In this document: positions 7,753 through 13,341 of the stretch, piece after piece
Numbering within the stretch: position 1 is the stretch's first letter
Layout of the letters: each line of letters opens with the position of its first letter
Source of the DNA: an uncultured Christensenella sp.
Lineage (GTDB): Bacteria; Bacillota; Clostridia; Christensenellales; UBA1242
Direction: 5' to 3'
Length of the DNA stretch: 16,377 bases
NCBI GenBank assembly: GCA_910584815.1
Contig: CAJUBT010000029.1
Location: 1-16,377, forward strand
Notes under the pieces: generated by a model
Databases searched by the model: none
Told to the model about the DNA's origin: nothing
The model's input: the letters and a program-made list of their open reading frames with translations, nothing else
Program-made: the position numbers and the translations under genes

Positions 7753-7935
7753 CTAATGGTATTTTATATTTTTTAAATCTATTTTTATATCTTCAATATT
7801 TTTATATAGTTAATTCTCTCAAGTCTTTATTTTGTTAATAGAATTAAAAAAACATCTAAACAATTTGTAATTTCTTATAATAATAGCATTATATAAGGCA
7901 ATCATTTTACAAAAATCTTACTTATAAATTGTAAA
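7753..7935 (-). pseudogene. Degenerate copy of the attenuator leader plus 5' end of the 108-aa regulator gene
   Basis: Read leftward, this segment aligns with the leader and start of the HTH gene at 12041-12485. Shared stretches include CTTATAAG-AAGATT, GTGTAAAA/TTGTAAAA, AGAAATTACAAA followed by the TAGGTGTTTTTT/TAGATGTTTTTT run, and ATTGAAGATATAA...GATTTAAAAAATAT. The coding remnant reads NIEDIKIDLKNIKYH and then a TAG at 7753, against TIEDIRKDLKNIKYY in the intact gene. The ATG has decayed (ATATAA), the ribosome binding site is altered, and the rest of the gene is lost just before the terminator at 7739. The paired arms of the attenuator are not kept, so it is a relic. It shows that this leader-gene unit was present twice in the island. 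Confidence 0.75.
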
Positions 7936-7978
7936 AGCCTTTTTATATTGTTATTTTAAGTAATATGGTATTACATAT

Positions 7979-8461
7979 TTAAACACAAATTTTTAAGTTT
8001 ATTATTTTAAAATATACGATATCATTAGTGTTGGTAATTAGCATTATAACTCTAACTTCTGTTTCTAAAAATTCTACTAATATTTTTAAGTTAGAAGTAG
8101 TAATTAGTTCGCCATTTATATCATAATAGTTTTTAATAAAGTCACCAGAAATACTGACACTTGAAATTTCTAAATTTATAACCAGATAATTATTGAATAA
8201 AAGAATATATTTGTTTTCTTTACCATTAAATTTAGTAGGCACAAAACTAGATTTATTCTCATAGTTCACATTGTCTTCTGTGTCAAAAGATAGTGAACAA
8301 TAATCGTATCTACTAACTTCATTATAGTTTTTTTTGATTATAATATTTACAGCATATTCATATTCGCCACTTTTGATGCTTAAAGTTTCTAGTATATTCA
8401 TAAAGCAAAATGCACCAACTACTATAACTATAACGCAAAATATATATTGACTTAATTTCAT
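7979..8461 (-). CDS. Unknown membrane-anchored protein
   Basis: A 160-aa protein I do not recognise. It has one N-terminal hydrophobic segment (about 5-24, IFCVIVIVVGAFCFMNIL) that could be a signal anchor or signal peptide. The rest is a beta-rich, Asn/Tyr/Lys-rich region with no Cys or His cluster. Its ATG overlaps the TGA of the upstream decayed gene by four bases (ATGA), a classic two-gene operon arrangement. With that partner broken and no other promoter evident, this gene may itself be on the way to being non-functional. The stop TAA is at 7979-7981. Confidence 0.55.
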   Translation of the reverse strand: MKLSQYIFCVIVIVVGAFCFMNILETLSIKSGEYEYAVNIIIKKNYNEVSRYDYCSLSFDTEDNVNYENKSSFVPTKFNGKENKYILLFNNYLVINLEISSVSISGDFIKNYYDINGELITTSNLKILVEFLETEVRVIMLITNTNDIVYFKIINLKICV

Positions 8462-9167
8462 AGTTCCACCACCGAATGAAGATTATTTATTGTTACATTT
8501 TCTGTAATTATAGAGATTAAATCTGTGTCTTTAAGAGAGTTAACTAGAAGTTTGAATTGTCTTTCGTTGTTGGCTTTAATTGTTAAAGAATTAACCTTAA
8601 TACCATAGAGAGCATAATAGTCAAAATCTATAACATTTTTATTGTCACCTAATTTTGAAATGTCAAAAGTTATATATATTTCAGTGTCACCATAGTTTTT
8701 AAGTTCTGCAATTTTTTCATTAGGTAGAGAGTATAATTAGCTATTATTTGTTGTAAGTATTTCGTAGTAAGGTCATTTTCTGTAAGGTTATATACAGTAG
8801 TTGATTTCCACTAATCCACATCTTCTGTTAAACCACTTTCATTGTAACTAGAGTTATATGCAACTGATTTAAACATAGATTGCTAATACCACACTAAACC
8901 TCTTTTATCGTAATGTGTTTGCATTGTGAAATACGAATTAGTTATAGTGTTTAAGCCAATAGGTTCGCCTACAAGTTGTTTTTTATCTTCATCATATTCG
9001 TATAAATGCAAGAAGTCGCTTAAGTCTATAAGGGGTATAATGTTATCACCTGTGTCAGCTGAAAATGACTCTATTATACTTGCAATTCTTTTAAGTAATT
9101 GTGGAATTGTATATTTGTGAGATGATTGTAGTAGTTTAGTAATACAATTAGAAAACTAAATTAACAT
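8458..9167 (-). pseudogene. Decayed unknown gene, operon partner of the 160-aa membrane protein
   Basis: One reading frame runs leftward from about ATG 9167 with convincing coding character (for example KYTIPQLLKRIASIIESFSA and GDNIIPLIDLSDFLHLYEYD). It is interrupted by in-frame TAG codons at 9156-9158, 8883-8885 and 8811-8813. At least the last two fall where Gln would fit (VWY-stop-QSM, EDVD-stop-WKS). Near 8725-8735, in a CTCTCT run, the frame shifts. The continuation (PNEKIAELKNYGDTEIYITFD ... NNLHSVVEL, under 20 residues visible at a time) ends at TGA 8458-8460, overlapping the next start. No promoter or ribosome binding site precedes it; a terminator sits directly upstream. The product is not recognised. 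It is most simply a nonsense-and-frameshift pseudogene; amber recoding is a less likely alternative. Confidence 0.65.
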
Positions 9168-9188
9168 AATACGACTTAAAATGAATAA

Positions 9189-9222
9189 AAAAAAGACAAA
9201 CATATAAAGATTTGTCTTTTTT
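9189..9222. terminator. Intrinsic terminator after the HNH gene
   Basis: AAAAAAGACAAA (9189-9200) pairs perfectly with TTTGTCTTTTTT (9211-9222) around a 10-nt loop. It lies about 30 bases beyond the stop of the leftward HNH gene and has a T-run on either strand. It isolates the HNH operon from the decayed gene pair to its left. Confidence 0.85.
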
Positions 9223-9253
9223 AAAAATTTGATTATTTAATAAAAATATTAAA

Positions 9254-10027
9254 TCACATTTCAAATTTTACTAGTTTAAATTTTTTTGAAGTAAATTTGC
9301 TATTATTGCCATAAAGTTTAAAATAAATATTGCTATTTGTTAATTCAGTTACATCAAAACTAGTTTTAAAATTTCTTGCAAAATTAAATTTAATTTTAAT
9401 CAAATTATCTCCATACCATTCTATTTTATTTGTTCTATCGCAAATAAGATTTATTGTTCCATTATAGTTGTTTATTTCTAATTCTAAAATTCTAGGCAAT
9501 AAGCTATTATCGTTTTGCAAACTATCTAATTCTATTTCACTATAAGGATTAATAATTTTTTTTCTATATTTTTGTAAATATTTAATATCTTTATATCCAA
9601 GTTTTGTTAAATCAACATCCATGTTCCAATAATAAATACTATTTCTTTTATCAAACTCAAATAGAGCATTTGCTAAATGTGAAGCAAACTCAAATTCTGA
9701 GGCATTGTTGACATACATAAAATGTTTCTTTGCATCTTCTTCAAAACCTAATCGTTTAGAATTGCGAAAATGTTTTACACCATGACATTTACTACATATT
9801 GTGATTATATTTAATAGGGTTTGGGTTCTAGTTTCTTCATTAAATTCCCATACTTCATGAGCATCTAGTTCTTTTGTTTCATAGCCACATATTTCACACT
9901 TGTAATGCGCTTTCTTGTAACACTCGTTTCTAATAATATCCCAATCTTTCTTAGATAATGTTTTACTTAAATCATTTCCCCAAGCACCTTTAGGAAGTAA
10001 ATCAATTGTTAATTTATAATTTTTCAT
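9254..10027 (-). CDS. HNH-type nuclease
   Basis: A 257-aa protein whose N-terminal part is an HNH (treble-clef) endonuclease domain. Visible features are zinc pairs CEIC (Cys44, Cys47) and CSKC (Cys78, Cys81), the core LDAHEVW (54-60, catalytic His57 after Asp55), Asn73 in LLNIITIC, and His82/His86 in CHGVKH. The opening KLTIDLLPKGAWGNDL (5-20) and AKKHFMYVN (99-107) match a stand-alone HNH family that I recall from mobile and phage-like islands. The C-terminal half (110-257) is a Lys/Asn-rich region of unknown role. The start is five bases after the DUF4417 stop, so translation is probably coupled. It is the only intact gene here that ends in TGA. It could be a defence or element-encoded nuclease; the target is unknown. 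Confidence 0.82.
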   Translation of the reverse strand: MKNYKLTIDLLPKGAWGNDLSKTLSKKDWDIIRNECYKKAHYKCEICGYETKELDAHEVWEFNEETRTQTLLNIITICSKCHGVKHFRNSKRLGFEEDAKKHFMYVNNASEFEFASHLANALFEFDKRNSIYYWNMDVDLTKLGYKDIKYLQKYRKKIINPYSEIELDSLQNDNSLLPRILELEINNYNGTINLICDRTNKIEWYGDNLIKIKFNFARNFKTSFDVTELTNSNIYFKLYGNNSKFTSKKFKLVKFEM

Positions 10028-10032
10028 ATTTT

Positions 10033-10749
10033 TTACCTAGAAGGATACAACTCTCCATTTAAATATTTTTCCATAAAGTTATTTAATCCCAATTTTGCTA
10101 TCAGTTCTTCTTTATCAAATGGATTTATAGTCTTTATGTTACCTTTCATTTCTTTAAAAGGTTCTCCAAAACATATTATAGCAGTTGGTTTTATAATCTC
10201 TAACATTTTATTATAACTTTTTAAATATTCATTCTTGTAATCTTCACGACAATATGTAGATATGGCTACAACAGAACCTTCTTCAATTCCATCAAAGCAG
10301 AAATCATAACTATCTTCGCCAGCACAACAAATTGTTGGTATTACAAGTTTCCCTTGCTTTTGCCAGTAAGCACCACACCAACGATTTTTAAAGGTGCTAT
10401 AAATTTGTAGTGCTTTCGGCATATCCCAATATAAACTAAATTCTGGAGTAAGAAGAGCATAGTATTGGTCTAATTTTTCAAAAGTGGTTTCTGGTTTTTC
10501 ATAAACGCTATCAAATAACCAATCATAAGTAAAAAAATGAATTGTTTTATTTTTGTTTTCAATATCATTTAATTTTGTTTTAGTGAAATTCCATAAATCA
10601 ATTTTATCTATATCAATATTTTGTTTTTTTATAAGTGGTATCCCATATTTACCAACAGTTTTGAATTCGTTTCTAACTAATTTTAATTTTTTAAGCATTT
10701 TATCATAATCATAAATTGATTTTTTTTTGTCTTCTAATTTATTATCCAT
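10033..10749 (-). CDS. DUF4417-family protein
   Basis: A 238-aa protein matching DUF4417, a family found in phages and integrative elements. The diagnostic core is visible at 92-200: LDQYYALLTPEFSLYWDMP (93-111), LQIYSTFKNRWCGAYWQKQG (114-133), IPTICCAGEDSYDFCFDGI (137-155), GSVVAIST and KPTAIICFGEP. No catalytic signature is established for the family that I know of. The ribosome binding site GAGGAG is well placed before ATG 10749. It forms a tight pair with the HNH gene. The upstream terminator hairpin leaves no room for a private promoter, so expression depends on read-through or on a promoter inside the preceding pseudogene. Confidence 0.78.
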   Translation of the reverse strand: MDNKLEDKKKSIYDYDKMLKKLKLVRNEFKTVGKYGIPLIKKQNIDIDKIDLWNFTKTKLNDIENKNKTIHFFTYDWLFDSVYEKPETTFEKLDQYYALLTPEFSLYWDMPKALQIYSTFKNRWCGAYWQKQGKLVIPTICCAGEDSYDFCFDGIEEGSVVAISTYCREDYKNEYLKSYNKMLEIIKPTAIICFGEPFKEMKGNIKTINPFDKEELIAKLGLNNFMEKYLNGELYPSR

Positions 10750-10770
10750 TTATTTCTCCTCATAAAATAA

Positions 10771-10804
10771 AAAAATTATAAATACCTAAGTATCTATAAT
10801 TTTT
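10771..10804 (-). terminator. Terminator/attenuator hairpin directly before the DUF4417 gene
   Basis: AAAAATTATA (10771-10780) pairs with TATAATTTTT (10795-10804), with a further inner stem ATAC/GTAT (10782-10785, 10790-10793) around a CTAA loop. On the reverse strand a T-run follows. The DUF4417 ribosome binding site begins only about ten bases later, so the hairpin sits inside any transcript that reads into that gene. Confidence 0.75.
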
Positions 10805-10808
10805 CATT

Positions 10809-11139
10809 TTACTTATTTTGAAAATTTCTTTCATAATATTCATGAGATAATTGTATTGCATATAAGCATCTATCTTTATCGTGTTTCATAATAGATTCTT
10901 TATTATCATCCCAAAACTTTTTGTGTTGGTTTAGGCTCATTTTATTTGCTCCGCTTGTATAGTTTGGATTATTATTCTGCAAACCATCATCTTCTCAACC
11001 ATAATAATTGCATATATCATGTATTACTTCAACATTTCCTATACCACAAACTTTGCATTTGTAAGGAGGGTATTCAATTATTTTTCCTGTTCTTTTATTC
11101 TTTATCAGTTTTCTAATAATATTCTGTATCTTTAATCAT
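10809..11139 (-). pseudogene. Decayed second copy of the CPCC cysteine-rich gene
   Basis: Read leftward, one frame gives EYPPYKCKVCGIGNVEVIHD, then CNYYG, a TGA at 10995-10997, EDDGLQNNN, SGANKMSLNQHKKFW, and ends at TAA 10809-10811. It aligns with the intact gene just upstream (PPYKCRICGLGNIENSYEIC, CGWEDDDIQ, GGANKMSFNQYKKFW). The TGA replaces the conserved Trp of GWEDD. The 5' part is out of frame: an ATG at 11139, six bases after the previous stop, gives only eight codons before TAG. It is a tandem duplicate that has lost function, unless TGA is read through. A terminator hairpin follows at 10771-10804. Confidence 0.75.
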
Positions 11140-11145
11140 ATAATT

Positions 11146-11457
11146 TTAATTTTTGTAAGAAGAAAAATTGTTTTGAAAATATTTTTTTGCTAAATCAATG
11201 GCAGTAAAACATTTATTCTGAGAATTTAATATTATCACTTTATTTTCTTCCCAAAATTTTTTATATTGATTAAAACTCATTTTATTAGCTCCTCCCATAT
11301 AATCATGTTTATCATTTTGTATGTCATCGTCTTCCCAACCACAGAATTCACATATTTCATAACTATTTTCTATGTTTCCTAAACCACATATTCTACATTT
11401 ATATGGTGGTAAATCGTTTTTTTCTATTTTTTCTTTATTACTAAATAATTCTTTCAT
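11146..11457 (-). CDS. CPCC-type cysteine-rich zinc-binding protein, possible partner of the toxin-like gene
   Basis: A 103-aa protein from ATG 11457; the longer ATG at 11490 overlaps the upstream gene and lacks a ribosome binding site, while AAAGGAG stands six bases before 11457. Four cysteines form two pairs, CRIC (21-24) and CEFC (36-39), followed by GWEDDDIQND (40-49) and GGANKMSFNQYKKFW (55-69). This is the layout of the CPCC cysteine-rich family (PF14206-like: Cys-rich head, WEDD, GGAN.xS). Such small proteins are found in accessory loci, but their function is not settled. It follows the toxin-like ORF by 11 bases on the same strand, the arrangement expected for an immunity protein, and a decayed second copy follows. 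The immunity role is inference. Confidence 0.72.
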   Translation of the reverse strand: MKELFSNKEKIEKNDLPPYKCRICGLGNIENSYEICEFCGWEDDDIQNDKHDYMGGANKMSFNQYKKFWEENKVIILNSQNKCFTAIDLAKKYFQNNFSSYKN

Positions 11458-11468
11458 ATAATTCTCCT

Positions 11469-11798
11469 TTAATTCCAGTGATCTCCCCATTTATTAAATT
11501 GGTCATAAAAATATTTTATTCCCTTATCTGGAGGAAAGTAAGTTACAATTTTTCCGCCTCTTGAAATAATCATAAATTCATTCGTTTCCATTTTATATTT
11601 GTATGTTGACCAATATTTCTTAGCATTAGCTGTAAAAGATAATATTTTACTTCCTTTTTCATTTGCAAAATTATATGCGGCTTTAGAATATTCTGTTATT
11701 AATTGGTATCCAAACTCATCAGCATGGAAATAAAAATGATTAACTTCCTCATATTCACTAGTCCAATATTCTGCAAATTCACTAGGTCCTTTTTCCAT
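11469..11798 (-). CDS. Toxin-tip-like protein (possible BECR-fold RNase domain)
   Basis: A 109-aa stand-alone protein resembling the C-terminal tips of polymorphic toxins with a barnase/EndoU/colicin/RelE-like fold. Supporting pattern: an N-terminal helix with His25 in FHADEFG, a helical YSKAAYNFANEKG (37-49), then the strand series ILSFTANA, TYKYKMETNEFMIISRGGK (65-83) and IVTYFPPDKGIKYF (84-97). This recalls the ILS...YDxxTNEF...G.I.TYFxPxxG.xYF pattern of that toxin class. No delivery domain is present, and an in-frame stop lies just upstream. Still, there is a start (ATG 11798) with a GAGGTG ribosome binding site. It may be a captured toxin cassette or an intracellular toxin, paired with the CPCC protein 11 bases downstream. 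Similarity is by pattern recall; moderate confidence. Confidence 0.5.
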   Translation of the reverse strand: MEKGPSEFAEYWTSEYEEVNHFYFHADEFGYQLITEYSKAAYNFANEKGSKILSFTANAKKYWSTYKYKMETNEFMIISRGGKIVTYFPPDKGIKYFYDQFNKWGDHWN

Positions 11799-11863
11799 TA
11801 TAGCACCTCATAATAAAAATTGTATATCTTTTCATGTGATATTTAAATTCTCCTTATAATGCA

Positions 11864-11897
11864 AAGGGTTGAAGAATACAAAGATTCTTCAACCCTT
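11864..11897. other. Perfect 14-bp hairpin in the leader of the toxin-like gene
   Basis: AAGGGTTGAAGAAT (11864-11877) pairs perfectly with ATTCTTCAACCCTT (11884-11897) around a 6-nt loop. No T-run follows on either strand, so it is not a standard terminator. It lies about 65 bases upstream of the toxin-like start on the reverse strand and may be an operator or a transcript-stabilising leader hairpin. The flanking 11898-12040 contains no gene. Confidence 0.55.
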
Positions 11898-12040
11898 AAC
11901 ATTTAAAAATATAAAAAAACATTTAAAACATCTTATACACTGTATTTTAATATTAAAATTTCATTAGTCAATATAGTAGTGCCAAAATTCTTATTGAATT
12001 TTATAATTTAAACTAAAATATATGCATTAAATTTTTGATA

Positions 12041-12367
12041 TTAAAAGACATTTTCTTTACCTTTACATTCATTTGCCAATTTTTTATATAAAAATGCTAC
12101 TAATTGTCTATGCAGTTTAGACATATATTCAACTGTGAAACCAAATTTTTCTGATAAGGAAAATTGAGTATTATTATCCATATATAAAGATACATACAAA
12201 TCATACAATCTTGGTGGAGCATAACAAACTGCCTCATTATATATTTTTATCAAATCTAAAATTTTATTTTCTCCAACAGAGCTTATGGCTTTTTCAAATT
12301 TATCTTTTCGTGAATAATAATATTTAATATTTTTTAAATCTTTTCTTATATCTTCAATTGTTTTCAT
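12041..12367 (-). CDS. Small HTH protein resembling phage late/sigma-region-4-like regulators
   Basis: A 108-aa protein. The N-terminal half is helical (KTIEDIRKDLKNIKYYYSRK, 2-21). A C-terminal helix-turn-helix is suggested by LYVSLYMDNNTQFSLSEKFG (57-76) and FTVEYMSKLHRQLVAFLYKKL (77-97), the layout of sigma-70 region 4-like regulators such as the ArpU/RinA-type activators of phages and satellites. It is probably a DNA-binding transcription regulator of the island; targets are unknown. The ribosome binding site is AAGGAG eight to nine bases before ATG 12367. Upstream lies an attenuator-like leader, and beyond it a zinc-ribbon gene under an SOS-type promoter. A degenerate copy of its first codons occurs at 7753-7806. 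The family assignment is by shape and is tentative. Confidence 0.6.
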   Translation of the reverse strand: MKTIEDIRKDLKNIKYYYSRKDKFEKAISSVGENKILDLIKIYNEAVCYAPPRLYDLYVSLYMDNNTQFSLSEKFGFTVEYMSKLHRQLVAFLYKKLANECKGKENVF

Positions 12368-12397
12368 TTAATTAATCTCCTTAAAATCTTTAAATTT

Positions 12398-12481
12398 GTC
12401 TAGGAGAATAAAAAACACCTAGACAGTTTGTAATTTCTTTCGATAATTACATTCGTCAAGGTGTTTTCCTTTTACACGAAT
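12398..12481 (-). promoter_or_regulatory. Attenuator-like leader RNA upstream of the HTH gene
   Basis: On the leftward transcript three hairpins compete. (1) A terminator: AAAACACCTTGAC (12467-12455) pairs 12 of 13 with GTCTAGGTGTTTT (12424-12412), with an inner stem TGTAATT/AATTACA (12429-12435, 12445-12451) and a run of T's to 12410. (2) An upstream hairpin ATTCGT/ACGAAT (12476-12481 with 12451-12456), which encloses the terminator's 5' arm and would act as an anti-terminator. (3) A downstream hairpin GTCTAGG/CCTAGAC (12418-12424 with 12398-12404), which takes the terminator's 3' arm. The ligand or translation event that switches them is unknown. No known riboswitch class was recognised. 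A degenerate copy exists at 7806-7935. Confidence 0.6.
12400..12459 (-). CDS. Candidate 19-aa leader peptide spanning the attenuator
   Basis: AAAGGA stands eight bases before a TTG (12457-12459) that opens MTNVIIERNYKLSRCFLFS and stops at TAG 12400-12402. Translation would run straight through the terminator hairpin, so ribosome movement could control it. In the degenerate copy the stretch around RNYKL can be read in the same frame, though the differences are also ordinary C-to-T/G-to-A decay. Speculative. Confidence 0.25.
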   Translation of the reverse strand: MTNVIIERNYKLSRCFLFS

Positions 12482-12566
12482 CTTGCTTATAAGGTAGTGA
12501 ACAAGGATTTAGCTGAATACTATTTCAATTCGACCTTAATTTTGCTTTATAAACGAAAATATTAAA

Positions 12567-12749
12567 TTAATGTTTTATAATGCGTATTAATTGTTCTTTT
12601 GCAGAATGTTCTTTGCTATAAAATGTTGAGTTGCATATATTACAATTTCCATAAACACCACCCTTTGAGAAAGGTAATACCTCAACATAGTTAGAACATC
12701 TCGGGCAACGCATTCTAGTCTTTTTAGAATAGTTATTTAACTTATTCAA
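12567..12749 (-). CDS. 60-aa zinc-ribbon protein, first gene of the SOS-type operon
   Basis: A small basic protein with two cysteine pairs, CPRC (15-18) and CNIC (36-39), separated by VEVLPFSKGGVYGN: a zinc-ribbon/zinc-knuckle likely to bind nucleic acid or protein. A basic tail (KEQLIRIIKH) follows. The start is TTG 12749, chosen because a full GGAGGTGAT (12753-12761) lies directly upstream. Its transcript should begin near 12871, from the promoter with a LexA-like operator, and continue into the attenuator leader and the HTH gene. Short zinc-ribbon ORFs of this sort are common in integrative elements; no precise function can be given. Confidence 0.65.
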   Translation of the reverse strand: MNKLNNYSKKTRMRCPRCSNYVEVLPFSKGGVYGNCNICNSTFYSKEHSAKEQLIRIIKH

Positions 12750-12877
12750 TATATCACCTCCATTTTTATAAAAGCAAAAGCAAGAACCTTTATTTGAAAA
12801 TAGTTAGTTAATAAAAGATATTTGTTTTTTGTTTATTATAACAAAACAAAGGGCTAATTTTGTTAAGTTAGGTTTTT

Positions 12878-12907
12878 ATTATAGAACATATGTTCGCATA
12901 AAGTCAA
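12878..12907 (-). promoter_or_regulatory. Promoter with LexA-like (SOS) operator in the spacer
   Basis: On the reverse strand TTGACT (12907-12902), an 18-base spacer and a perfect TATAAT (12883-12878) form a strong promoter pointing at the zinc-ribbon gene. The spacer contains the perfect palindrome GAACATATGTTC (12884-12895), preceded by C on the reverse strand. It therefore reads CGAACATATGTTCT, matching the Gram-positive LexA/DinR box CGAACRNRYGTTYC at all but the last base. A repressor bound there would block RNA polymerase directly. Confidence 0.8.
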
Positions 12908-12923
12908 TAGTTTTTAAAAATTT

Positions 12924-12968
12924 TTATGGGGGAACTAAAAATATTTTATCATTTAAGATATTTTTCAT
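12924..12968 (-). CDS. Candidate 14-aa peptide ORF upstream of the SOS-type promoter
   Basis: AAGGAG (reverse strand, 12982-12977) sits exactly eight bases before ATG 12968, opening MKNILNDKIFLVPP and a TAA at 12924. The ribosome binding site is as good as that of any gene here. The C-terminal Pro-Pro just before the stop is a context known to slow ribosomes, so it could be a leader peptide, but no promoter for it was identified. Confidence 0.3.
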   Translation of the reverse strand: MKNILNDKIFLVPP

Positions 12969-13119
12969 AAAAGTAACTCCTTTTTAACTTACATTAATTT
13001 TAACTAATATTTTGCAAAAAAGGAATGAACTAAAATAAACTATTGTCGCATTTTTGAAATATAAATATAAAACTTATATTGTTATTATTTAACCTTAAAT
13101 TAAACTTTTCTTATCAAAA

Positions 13120-13335
13120 ACCTCCTTTGTCAAGGTGTTGCCTTGTTTTTTTCGTTTTAGTTTATGATATAGTATCAAATCTATCAAAGAGAAAAAATAT
13201 TGCTTAAAATCAAAATTTAGTAATGATATAAAAGCAATATTTTTCTTCTTTTTTTATTCTAAAATTAAGGTCTTTGACAGATTTGATACTATATCATTTT
13301 TCTTCCCTTGTTAAAAGTTTTTTGACAAAGGAGGT
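13120..13335. repeat. 216-bp nested inverted repeat (cruciform/long hairpin)
   Basis: Three concentric arm pairs share one centre. The outer pair is ACCTCCTTTGTCAA (13120-13133) with 13322-13335, perfect over 14 bp. The middle pair is 13164-13190 with 13271-13297, 26 of 27 matches around TATAGTATCAAATCT. The inner pair is AAAAATATTGCTT (about 13193-13205) with AAGCAATATTTTT (13232-13244), around a 26-nt loop and followed by a T-rich run. The outer arms carry AAAGGAGGT pointing outward on both strands. It could be a MITE-like insertion, a protein-binding or transfer-origin region, or a leader RNA that hides a ribosome binding site. No transposase is encoded. Confidence 0.8.
13131..13152 (+). 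terminator. Small terminator-like hairpin inside the left arm
   Basis: CAAGG (13131-13135) and CCTTG (13141-13145) enclose TGTTG and are followed by a run of seven T's. The stem is only 5 bp, so strength is doubtful. It competes with the outer arm of the large inverted repeat for bases 13131-13133. Confidence 0.35.
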
Positions 13336-13341
13336 ATTAAC

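Noticed and set aside
7447..7760. Left attachment site of the element
   Set aside because: No sequence resembling the tRNA-Arg 3' half (GGTGACCCCGCCGTGAG type) was found here or elsewhere to the left; the boundary remains unknown.
8926..9120. Forward-strand 64-codon ORF
   Set aside because: It lies opposite the decayed leftward gene, whose frame has far better coding character; there is no ribosome binding site.
10995..10997. TGA read as tryptophan (genetic code 4)
   Set aside because: TGG is used for Trp throughout, the HNH gene ends in TGA, and the same copy also lacks a usable start and frame, so decay is simpler.
11458..11490. Longer N-terminus of the CPCC gene starting at ATG 11490
   Set aside because: It overlaps the upstream gene by 22 bases, has no ribosome binding site, and the ATG at 11457 has AAAGGAG at correct spacing and begins the conserved region.
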